This document shows, one piece after another, positions 43,428 through 50,134 of a DNA stretch of 64,000 nucleotides. The stretch lies in contig BMSM01000017.1 in NCBI GenBank assembly GCA_014649155.1, forward strand, positions 62,001-126,000. The letters run 5' to 3'. The DNA is from Streptomyces griseoviridis. GTDB lineage: Bacteria > Actinomycetota > Actinomycetes > Streptomycetales > Streptomycetaceae. The notes below the pieces were generated by a model that saw only the letters and a program-made list of their open reading frames with translations, was not told where the DNA came from and ran no database searches. How positions within the stretch are numbered: the first letter of the stretch is position 1; each line of letters opens with the position of its first letter. A program made the translations under genes and the position numbers.

Positions 43428-43784
43428 ATGGTGACACTCTGCGAGTCCCAGCGGCACGATCATCACGACGTGTACGCCGCCCAGTGCCCGTGCCGCGAGG
43501 TGCTCGATCTCCTGGCCAACAAGTGGTCGGCGCTGGCCATCGGCGCCATGGAGGAGGGACCGCAGCGCTTCGGGGCCCTGCAGAAGCGGCTCGAAGGGGT
43601 GAGTCCCAAGGTCCTCACCGCCACGCTGCGCCGCCTGGAGGACCGGGGCTTCGTGGAGCGGACCGTCTACCCCGCGGTGCCCCTGCACGTCGAGTACGAA
43701 CTGACCGCGCTGGGACACAGCGTGGCGCGGCCCCTGGCGCAGCTGCGCGGCTGGGTGGAGGACCACATGGACGAGATCGCCTGA
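43428..43784 (+). CDS. HxlR-family winged-helix regulator
   Basis: 118 residues. CREVLDLLANKWSALAIGAM EEGPQRFGALQKRLEGVSPK VLTATLRRLEDRGFVERTVY PAVPLHVEYELTALG is the full HxlR winged helix. Cys5, Cys20 and Cys22 are available for thiol sensing as in QorR/YodB-type members. It is divergent from the quinone reductase gene, with palindromic operators in between, so it is probably its quinone- or thiol-responsive repressor (inference). The ribosome-binding site is AAAGGGAGA before ATG 43428. Confidence 0.93.
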   Translation: MVTLCESQRHDHHDVYAAQCPCREVLDLLANKWSALAIGAMEEGPQRFGALQKRLEGVSPKVLTATLRRLEDRGFVERTVYPAVPLHVEYELTALGHSVARPLAQLRGWVEDHMDEIA

Positions 43785-43808
43785 CGGGCGCTCGCGCCCC
43801 AGCCCCGG

Positions 43809-44645
43809 TCACCGGCCCAGGAACTCGTTGACCTCGTGGGCGAAGTCCTCCGGGTGCTGGAAGAGGAAGCCGTGCCCGGCGTCGCTGTAGAGGACGGCCT
43901 TGGCGTCCGGCAGTCGCTGGGACATCGCGAACGTGGCGTAGGCGTGGATCATCACGTCGTGGGCGCCGTTGGCGGCCAGCACGGGCAGGGTGAGTTCCGC
44001 CTGCCGGTCCCAGTACCCCCGGAAACCGCTGATGGCCGCGATCTGGCCGCGGAACGCCTCGGGACTCACCACGGCCTTCGACTCCCTCAGCCGCCGGTCC
44101 AGGCGGCGCAGGGAGGCCAGTCCGGCCGCCCGTGCCCTCTCCGTCTCCGGGTAGAACAGGTAGAGGAAGTCCTCGTCGTCGTTGGCTCCCTTGCCGGTGA
44201 TCTGCGCGACGCGCGCCGGCGGCGGGGGCAGGTCGGGCACGCCGCCGGGCGAACTGCCGGCCACCACCAGCCGGTTCACCAGACCGGGCGCGGTCAGGGC
44301 CACGCCCTGGGCGACTATGCCGCCCAGCGACCAGCCCAGGACGTCGACGTCCTCCAGCCCCAGGGCGCCGATGAGGGCCAGGGAGCCGTCGACCAAGCCT
44401 TCCATGGTGGACGGCGGCTCACCGGTGGAGAAGTTGGTGCCGCGGTTGTCGAAGACGACGACCTCCCGCTCGGCCGCGAGCAGGTCCAGCAGCGCCGGGT
44501 CCCAGTGGTCGATCGTTCCGCGCAGCCGCATGTGCAGGACCAGCGGCCGGGTACCGGCCCGTCCGAAGCGGCGGTACGCGAAGCGCTCGCCGCGCGGTCC
44601 CGTCACGTACCGGGTGTCGGCCTGGTCGGCCAGGTGGGCGGACAT
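43809..44645 (-). CDS. alpha/beta hydrolase
   Basis: 278 residues from ATG 44645, with AGGAGA upstream. TRYVTGPRGERFAYRRFGRA and DHWDPALLDLLAAEREVVVF DNRGT mark it as a paralogue of 13442 (same length and block order) and 21291. The nucleophile is Ser106 in DVLGWSLGG, and His is in YSDAGHGFLFQHPEDFAHEV. So this copy keeps the residue that the copy at 13442 has lost. Promoter: GTGG-N7-GTGG copy 4. Substrate unknown. Confidence 0.9.
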   Translation of the reverse strand: MSAHLADQADTRYVTGPRGERFAYRRFGRAGTRPLVLHMRLRGTIDHWDPALLDLLAAEREVVVFDNRGTNFSTGEPPSTMEGLVDGSLALIGALGLEDVDVLGWSLGGIVAQGVALTAPGLVNRLVVAGSSPGGVPDLPPPPARVAQITGKGANDDEDFLYLFYPETERARAAGLASLRRLDRRLRESKAVVSPEAFRGQIAAISGFRGYWDRQAELTLPVLAANGAHDVMIHAYATFAMSQRLPDAKAVLYSDAGHGFLFQHPEDFAHEVNEFLGR

Positions 44646-44742
44646 GGAATCTCCTGTCGTGTGGCTGGTGTCCGGCGCGGTGGACGCGAGGCGCCGACGG
44701 GCCGGACCGGGGAAGGGAAGCAGCCTTCCGGCGGCCGTACCA

Positions 44743-44775
44743 CCAGCATGAACCGGTCTTGTGGACATTCAGTGG
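44743..44775 (-). promoter_or_regulatory. GTGG-N7-GTGG promoter element, copy 4
   Basis: GTGG at 44761-44764 and 44772-44775, separated by ACATTCA. On the minus strand the second CCAC is 10 bases from CATGCTGGT, near-identical to GATGCTGGT of copies 1 and 2. It faces the hydrolase at 44645. Confidence 0.55.
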
Positions 44776-44817
44776 GCCGCGTCTTGAGGCCGGGCTGCAC
44801 CCCGGTCGCGGCCCGGA

Positions 44818-45480
44818 CTACCGCGCGGCCCGTTCACGAGCGCGTGCGACCGCGTCCCGGATGGAACGGCGGTACAGGGACCCGTGGCCGGCAGGACGGT
44901 GCCGGCGTCCAGCGACTCCGGCGGGACAGGGCGCCGAGGCGTCCGGTACCTCGGAACACGGTGTGCGCACGGGCACCGGCCCACGGGCAGGTCGAGGGCG
45001 CCCGTCGTGCCGAACGCCCGAAAGGCTCGGTCACGGGCACGTGCGCCGAGCCCCCCGAGCGGACGGCGCGCACCACCCACGGCACGGTGCCGGGGCACCA
45101 GGCGTAGGCCAGCACCGATCCGACCGGCACCCGGTGCGGGAACTCGCGCCGGACGTGCGGCACTTCACCCTCGTGGACGAGGAGGGGAACGCCGTGCGCG
45201 GTGCGCCAGCCGCTCGGCCGCGCCGATGTGGTCGTCGAGCGCGTGAATGACGAGGATCGCCGTGACGTCGCTCGGTCGGACCTCCCACGGCACCGAGCGG
45301 GGCGACGACCCCGTCGCGGTCACCGGGGTGACCGGTGTCGATGAGAAGGCCGCGTCGCCCTCCCTGACGATCACCCGGTTGGAGTGCTTCCCGAGGCCAG
45401 GAACACCCGGTCGCCGACGGGGACGACGCTCCCCAGCAGCGGGAACGCCGGGGCGGAGCCCTCCTCCTGACGGCGCACCG
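44818..45480 (-). pseudogene. relic of a metallo-beta-lactamase-fold gene
   Basis: Leftward reading in shifting frames gives GLLIDTGHPGDRDGVVAPLG AVG (against VTLIDTGYPGDHGRLLASLA AVG in the gene at 23866), then VTAILVIHALDDHIGAAERL (against VRAVLITHAHNDHLGAAERL), MPHVRREFPHRVPVGSVLAY AWCPGTVPWVVRAVRSGGSA HVPV, and at the end YRRSIRDAVARARERAAR against HHGSVQEAVAQARERAGG. The first metal His is changed (HAHNDH to HALDDH), at least three frameshifts exist, and about 50 residues around the later metal ligands are deleted. Its position downstream of the flavoprotein gene mirrors copy A at 23.9-25.0 kb. Confidence 0.75.
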
Positions 45481-45600
45481 CACGCACACCGCCCGATTAC
45501 GGCCGGCGGGCACGCGGTCCGAGGAACCTCGCACGTGTGCGTCGGGCGCGTATGTACCAAAGGCCGGGAGCTTGCCGTACTTCCGGTAACGAGATCACAG

Positions 45601-45622
45601 TGAAACACATATCTCACTGCCC
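45601..45622 (+). promoter_or_regulatory. CACATATCTCAC element before the 58-residue protein
   Basis: AAACACATATCTCACTG at 45604-45620, about 40 bases before ATG 45656, belongs to the CACATRTGTCTC-like set. A copy in similar position is at 58262. Confidence 0.35.
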
Positions 45623-45655
45623 ACCCGTGGCGGTACGACTCTCACCGGGAGCACC

Positions 45656-45832
45656 ATGTCTTCCTCCGAGGACCGCCTCGACCAGGCGGCCGACGCATAC
45701 GCGTCGCACCTGCGCGACTGCCGTCAGTGCCGGGCGGACGGGCGGGAGTGTCCGGCCGCGAAGTTCCTGCGCCGCGCGCACAACAACCTGCTGCGCGAGG
45801 CACGCCGCGGTTCCGCGGCGGCGCGAAGGTGA
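45656..45832 (+). CDS. 58-residue Cys-rich protein
   Basis: ATG 45656 with GGGAG six bases upstream. The protein is MSSSEDRLDQAADAYASHLR, then DCRQCRADGRECPAAKFLRR, then AHNNLLREARRGSAAARR. Cys21, Cys24 and Cys31 (C-x2-C-x6-C) together with nearby acidic and basic residues recall a small zinc- or redox-type motif; the charged pattern suggests helices on both sides. Function unknown; many Streptomyces carry small proteins with the pattern DCx2C near the N-terminus. It ends three bases before the convergent flavoprotein gene's stop. Confidence 0.55.
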   Translation: MSSSEDRLDQAADAYASHLRDCRQCRADGRECPAAKFLRRAHNNLLREARRGSAAARR

Positions 45833-45835
45833 CCG

Positions 45836-47521
45836 TCAGGCACGGGTGGACAGGGCCAGGTACTGGTGCACCGACCGGACGGCGCTCGCACCGTCGCCGG
45901 CAGCCGCGGCCACCCGCTTCAGCGACGCGGTCCGCACGTCACCCGCGGCGAACACACCCGGCACGCTCGTCTCGTAGGGCAGCGGCGCACGCCCCGCGTC
46001 CCGCCAGCGGGGCCCCTGATCAGCGTTCGACAGCGCGAGGTCGGTGCGGACGAACCCGTCGTCGTCCAGCGTCACCCCCGTCAGCCAGTCGGTGGCCGGC
46101 TCGGCACCGATGAAGCAGAACAGACCGGCGCAGGCGATCCGGCGCACCGGGCCACCGGGCCGCGTCAGCGTCACCGCCTCCAGCCGCTCGGCGCCGTGCA
46201 GCGCCGACACCCGCGTGCCCGTCAGCACCGTGATGCGCGGGTCCCCGAGGACGCGGTCCACCAGGTACGCGGACATGCGGGTGCCCAGGTCCTCACCGCG
46301 GACCACCAGGGTCACCGCCCGCGCGTGGCGCGCGAGGTGCAGCGCCGCCTGCCCCGCCGAGTTGGCCCCGCCGACGACGGCGACCGGTGCGCCGGCCACC
46401 GTCTGCGCCTCCATGTCCGTGGCCGAGTAGTGGATGCCGCGCCCGGTCAGCTCGTTCCACCGGTCGACCGGGAGGGCGCGGTAGGCGGCACCGGTGGCGA
46501 GGACCACGGCCCGGGTCCGGATCCGCGCCCCGTCGGAGAGGGTGACCACGTGACCCCCCGCGCCGGGTTCCAGCGCGACGACGGTGCACGGACTGGCGAT
46601 CCTGGCGCCGAACTTCAGAGCCTGCACGGCGGCGCGCGCGGTGAGGTCCGCGCCGCTCAGACCGAACGGGAAGCCGAGGTAGTTCTCGATGCGCGCGCTG
46701 GTGGCGGCCTGGCCGCCGGTGGCGACCGCGTCGAGCAGTACCGTTTCCAGCCCCTCGGAGGCCCCGTGCACGGCGGCCGCCAGTCCGGCGGGGCCGGCGC
46801 CCACCACGGTCAGGTCGGCGGTACCGCTGCCGGTGTCACGGAAGGACAGGTTCAGCCGCTCGCTGAGCGCGCCGGGGGTGACGCCCGTCAGCACCTCGGC
46901 CCCGATCGAGGCGACCGGCAGGTCGGCCGCGGTCAGCCCGGCGGCACCGAGCAGGGCCGCTCCCTCCGCCGAGCCGTCCGGCAGCCAGGAGTGGGCGACC
47001 CCCTGGCGGGCGAGGAAGGTACGCAGCCGCAGGCCCGCGGCCGAGTCCGGGTCGCCCACCATCCGCAGCGTCTGGGCGGTCGCCTGCCGCAGCAGCCGGC
47101 GCCGGGCCAGGAAGGAACGCAGGAACAGGTCCGACAGCTCGGTCTCCCGCGCCATCAGCAGCCGGAACGACCCGGCGTCCACCCGGTGCACGGTGCCCGG
47201 CCTGCGCACCTGCACCCGCAGGTGCCGGCGCTGACCGGTGAGCAGCCCGAGTTCACCGACGAACTGGCCGGGCCCGTACCGCAGCAGGACCTCGTCCCGG
47301 CCCGGTGCCGGGGACGGCCGCACCGCCTCCAGCCGGGCGCTGCCGCACAGGAGGAGGTCACCGCAGTCGTCCCCGACGTCGAACAGCACCTGCCCGCCGG
47401 TGACCTCCTCCGGCTTCGCGTACCGGACTGCCCGGGTCAGCTGCTTCTCGGTCAGCCGGACCGAGGCCAGGCCGACGAGGTCCTCGGGTCGGTCGCCGAT
47501 CTCGGGAAAGGAGGTCGCCAT
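45836..47521 (-). CDS. cNMP-binding-domain / thioredoxin-reductase-like flavoprotein
   Basis: 561 residues from ATG 47521. Residues about 20-145 are a cyclic-nucleotide-binding-like barrel (EEVTGGQVLFDVGDDCGDLL, GQFVGELGLLTGQRRHLRVQ). Residues 160-235 look like a glutaredoxin-like module without a redox Cys. From about 245 it is a TrxR-type FAD/NADPH protein (LTVVGAGPAGLAAAVHGASE, TGGQAATSARIENYLGFPFG, APVAVVGGANSAGQAALHLA, VPGVFAAGDVRTASLKRVAA AAGDGASAVRSVHQYL). The CxxC of true thioredoxin reductases is absent: the position reads GIHYSATDMEAQ. Streptomyces carries several such fusions; electron acceptor unknown. Signal-dependent activity is inferred. Confidence 0.9.
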   Translation of the reverse strand: MATSFPEIGDRPEDLVGLASVRLTEKQLTRAVRYAKPEEVTGGQVLFDVGDDCGDLLLCGSARLEAVRPSPAPGRDEVLLRYGPGQFVGELGLLTGQRRHLRVQVRRPGTVHRVDAGSFRLLMARETELSDLFLRSFLARRRLLRQATAQTLRMVGDPDSAAGLRLRTFLARQGVAHSWLPDGSAEGAALLGAAGLTAADLPVASIGAEVLTGVTPGALSERLNLSFRDTGSGTADLTVVGAGPAGLAAAVHGASEGLETVLLDAVATGGQAATSARIENYLGFPFGLSGADLTARAAVQALKFGARIASPCTVVALEPGAGGHVVTLSDGARIRTRAVVLATGAAYRALPVDRWNELTGRGIHYSATDMEAQTVAGAPVAVVGGANSAGQAALHLARHARAVTLVVRGEDLGTRMSAYLVDRVLGDPRITVLTGTRVSALHGAERLEAVTLTRPGGPVRRIACAGLFCFIGAEPATDWLTGVTLDDDGFVRTDLALSNADQGPRWRDAGRAPLPYETSVPGVFAAGDVRTASLKRVAAAAGDGASAVRSVHQYLALSTRA

Positions 47522-47607
47522 GGAGGTGATCCCTTCGACGCGCGTCGCGCGCCTTGCTCGTGCTGTCGGGGAGGTGGGGCCGGTCGGGGGACGGACGCGT
47601 CCGTGCC

Positions 47608-48219
47608 TCAGAAGTCGGCGCGGGACAGCAGTTCCTCGGTGGTGAGCACGTCGTGGGCGATGAGCGCGTAGCGGTTCACCATCTGCTCGTAGGAGCCGGC
47701 GTCGCCGTCGGGCGCGGTGGCGTCCTTGACGAGGGTCACCCGATAGCCCCGCTCCATGGCGCTGCGGGCGGTGGACTCCACACACATCGTCCCGATCATG
47801 CCCGCCACGGCGATGTGCTCGATGCCGCGGCGCTTCAGCTGGATGTCGAGGTCGGTGGTGGCGAAGACGTCGAGGTTCTTGTGCGGGGCGATCGTCACGT
47901 CACCGGGGCCGGGCCGGAGATCGGGGTGGAACTCGGCGCCCCAGCCGCCCGCCTCGAACATGCGGTTGTCGAACATCATGCGGTGGATGCCGGAGCGGTG
48001 CTTCCAGTCGTCGTACTCCTCGTCGGTATAGGACATCGGCGAGAAGAACGCCGGGTAGCCCTTGTCCCGGAAACCGGCCAGCAGCCGCCTGAGGTTGTCC
48101 AGGGTACCTATGCGCTCGAACTCCGCCTTGAAGCCCGGGTAGCCCTTGCCGCCTTCGGCGAAGACCTCGTTGACGGTGTCGATCAGGACGAGACCGATCG
48201 GGGCGGACGTACTGGTCAT
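47608..48219 (-). CDS. isochorismatase-family cysteine hydrolase
   Basis: 203 residues. Asp14 (LVLIDTVNEVF), a Lys in IAPHKNLDVFATTDLDIQLK and Cys in VAGMIGTMCVESTARSAMER GY give the D-K-C triad of the family. DDWKHRSGIHRMMFDNRMFE and AEFHPDLRPGPGDV form the lid side. It is 20-30 residues longer than nicotinamidase and resembles the YcaC/N-carbamoyl-type hydrolases. It lies 86 bases upstream of the flavoprotein start, same strand, so probably in one transcript with it. Substrate unknown. Confidence 0.9.
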   Translation of the reverse strand: MTSTSAPIGLVLIDTVNEVFAEGGKGYPGFKAEFERIGTLDNLRRLLAGFRDKGYPAFFSPMSYTDEEYDDWKHRSGIHRMMFDNRMFEAGGWGAEFHPDLRPGPGDVTIAPHKNLDVFATTDLDIQLKRRGIEHIAVAGMIGTMCVESTARSAMERGYRVTLVKDATAPDGDAGSYEQMVNRYALIAHDVLTTEELLSRADF

Positions 48220-48295
48220 GAGGGATGTTCCTTTCCTTCTGCCGCACCGCGGCGATGCGGACGGGTGGACCCGGGGGGCTTCCGCAGTCAGCGTG

Positions 48296-48574
48296 TCAGC
48301 GGGTGACGGGAGCGCCATCGGTTGTTCGACTGCCGACCGGGCCCGCACCGTACGTTTCCGGTCCGCGCGACACCTGGAAGCGGGCCCGGTGCGGTGCCGG
48401 GGGAGCCGTCGAGGTGGCCGGGGCCGTGGCGTTGGCCGCGGCCGCGAGGACCGCGATCAGGGTGATGCCGCCCATGGCGGCGAGTTGCTGCCGGGCGGTG
48501 GAGAAGCGACGGGGGACGGCACGGCGTCCGGAACCGTCGGGCGCCAGCGCGGAGGAGACGGAGGGGGCGGGCAC
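48296..48574 (-). CDS. small membrane-anchored protein, uncertain
   Basis: 92 residues from GTG 48574, with GGGAGC upstream. A single hydrophobic segment (LAAMGGITLIAVLAAAANAT A) lies at about 35-55, preceded by Arg/Lys-rich sequence, so it would be a signal-anchor or uncleaved signal peptide with a short Pro/Ser-rich external tail. No homologous family recognised. It precedes the isochorismatase gene on the same strand by 76 bases. The ribosome-binding site and hydrophobic helix support it, but chance is possible. Confidence 0.45.
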   Translation of the reverse strand: MPAPSVSSALAPDGSGRRAVPRRFSTARQQLAAMGGITLIAVLAAAANATAPATSTAPPAPHRARFQVSRGPETYGAGPVGSRTTDGAPVTR

Positions 48575-48725
48575 GGAAAGCTCCCGTCTGGCTGTCCTAC
48601 CCCGTGACGGGGGCGGACGTGTCGGTGATGGTGGTGGGGGTGGGGGGCCGAGTGAACCGCGTGGACGAACCGCCACGCCTCGGTCGATCGACTGACGTTC
48701 CGGGCCGGGCATCGCCCCTCGGCGC

Positions 48726-48770
48726 GGGCACATGTCTCATTCCCCTCTATGCACACACGTGTGAGTCGGC
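48726..48770 (+). promoter_or_regulatory. CACATGTCTC and ACACACGTGTG elements before secreted-protein gene
   Basis: GGGCACATGTCTCATTCC (about 48726-48743) is followed by ACACACGTGTGAG (about 48752-48764), 85-125 bases before the secreted-protein ATG. The first element closely resembles GGGCACATGTGTTTCACTCC at 53134. Confidence 0.45.
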
Positions 48771-48850
48771 GACGATGGACACGGCCTGGGCACCCGTCCA
48801 CGGAACGCCCAGGCCGCCCTTCCCCCGCAGCCCGCGAGCAAGGTGGCCCC

Positions 48851-49222
48851 ATGACGCGACGCCGTACCCGCCACGTCCTCACGACGGCCGTCCTCGGCGC
48901 GGCCACCCTGGCCGGTCTCACCGTGACCGGCCAACCGGCCTCGGCGACCGCTTTCCCCTGGGGCATCTCCCTCTACACGGGCTCCGGCCTGACGGGCACA
49001 CAGACCGTCGTGGACCTCGACGACACCTCGTGCCACAACCTCTCCGAGCCCGCCCTGTCCGCCGTGGACGTGTCGGACTCGGACCTGTACGCCTACTACA
49101 ACCCGGACTGCCGCACGGGCCTGCCGGGGCAGAGCGGCGACTCGTACGTCATCGTCGGCAGCCTGCACAGCGCGGAGTTCGCGCTGCCCGTGGTCAGTTA
49201 CCGAGTGGTCCACAACAACTAG
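48851..49222 (+). CDS. secreted small protein
   Basis: 123 residues from ATG 48851, with AAGGTGG upstream. MTRRRTRHVLTTAVLGAATL AGLTVTGQPASA is a Sec signal peptide with likely cleavage after ASA (residue 32). The mature 90 residues (FPWGISLYTGSGLTGTQTVV DLDDTSC, NPDCRTGLPGQSGDSYVIVG SLHS) look like a small beta/gamma-crystallin or I36-inhibitor-like extracellular fold, with two Cys that could pair. Function unknown; many Streptomyces secrete such proteins. Its TAG stop shares the CTAG with the convergent SsgA-like gene. Confidence 0.8.
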   Translation: MTRRRTRHVLTTAVLGAATLAGLTVTGQPASATAFPWGISLYTGSGLTGTQTVVDLDDTSCHNLSEPALSAVDVSDSDLYAYYNPDCRTGLPGQSGDSYVIVGSLHSAEFALPVVSYRVVHNN

Positions 49223-49698
49223 GCCCGGCGTCCGCCTCGCCCCAGCAGGGCGGCCTCCAGGGCGTCCCAGTCGAGCAGGCGGCTCTCGTCGCCGGCCGGC
49301 ACCAGCGCGTACGTGGCGTCCAGCCACCGCCGCACTCCGCTCAACCCGGTCTCCAGACACACCCGGCCCTCGGGACGCAGGAGGGTGAAACGGAGGGCAC
49401 CGGCCGTCCCGTACCGGTCGCCGACCGGCCGGACGCGGAAGTCACCCTCCCCGCTGGGGCCGCGGGTTCCCCGGTCCAGCAGTTCCCGGGACACGACCCA
49501 GGTCACGCGTAGATCGGTCACCGGGTCCACGAAGAGGTCCAGGGTGACGGCGTAGGGATCGTCCAGGGTGTAGCGCAGGCGGCAGCGCAACGTGTCGGGA
49601 CCCGCGGGGACGAACAGCCGCCGGACCGTCGTGACGAGAACCGGGGGAACACGGTCGCCCCGGGTCCCGGGGCCGGCGAAGGCGCTTCGGTCGTTCAT
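49219..49698 (-). CDS. SsgA-family sporulation/cell-division regulator (SALP)
   Basis: 159 residues from ATG 49698, with GAGAGAG upstream. The family pattern is visible: CRLRYTLDDPYAVTLDLFV then VTWVVSRELLDRGTRGPSGE GDFRV and LRFTLLRPEGRVCLETGLSG VRRWLDATYALVPAGDE. These correspond to the strands and the F-R-ELL...P.GDGD segment of SsgA-like proteins. Such proteins guide septum-site selection and spore-wall processing in Streptomyces. It is one of several SALPs expected per genome; not enough to say which. Confidence 0.88.
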   Translation of the reverse strand: MNDRSAFAGPGTRGDRVPPVLVTTVRRLFVPAGPDTLRCRLRYTLDDPYAVTLDLFVDPVTDLRVTWVVSRELLDRGTRGPSGEGDFRVRPVGDRYGTAGALRFTLLRPEGRVCLETGLSGVRRWLDATYALVPAGDESRLLDWDALEAALLGRGGRRA

Positions 49699-50134
49699 CG
49701 GGTGCTCTCTCTCCCGTCGGGGGCACGCTTTTCGGTCAGGTACGCGCGCTGACGTCCCTCATCCTGGGCACCCCCCGCCCGGTGCGCATCGGTAGAATGA
49801 CTGCGGATGAAACGGGGTGAACACCGTCCTCATGACTCACGCGGGGGCCGGTCCGCGCCGGTGCGCAAGGGGCTAATCTTGGCCATCGGCGGCGTCCGTG
49901 ACGCCCCGGCCTGTCGCCCCGCCGACCGTGACGGCGGCGGAGGCCACCACCGGTCCGGCTCCCGGGCCCCGGCCCGCCCACCCGCGGCGGCGGTGGGCCG
50001 GCACCCGGACGGCCAGAACCGATCCGCACCGACGCGACGGGGGCCCGGTCCGGACCGTGCCCCGCGCGCGACCCGACGTCAGGGGTACTTGTGAACAGCT
50101 TCCGCAGGCAGGCGTCCGGCCGCCGGAGAACCGT
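49699..50134. other. 435-bp region upstream of nhaA
   Basis: TAGAAT at about 49792-49797 is a good -10 box, and an ATG lies at 49807 with a 95-codon open frame after it. The frame encodes an Arg/Pro-rich sequence without recognised domain, and no ribosome-binding site precedes it. It might be a leaderless small gene, or only the nhaA leader. Confidence 0.4.

Noticed and set aside
49807..50094. 95-codon frame after a good -10 box (TAGAAT) before nhaA
   Set aside because: Arg/Pro-rich, no domain and no ribosome-binding site. Could be leaderless, but composition is that of non-coding GC-rich DNA. Described as intergenic instead.
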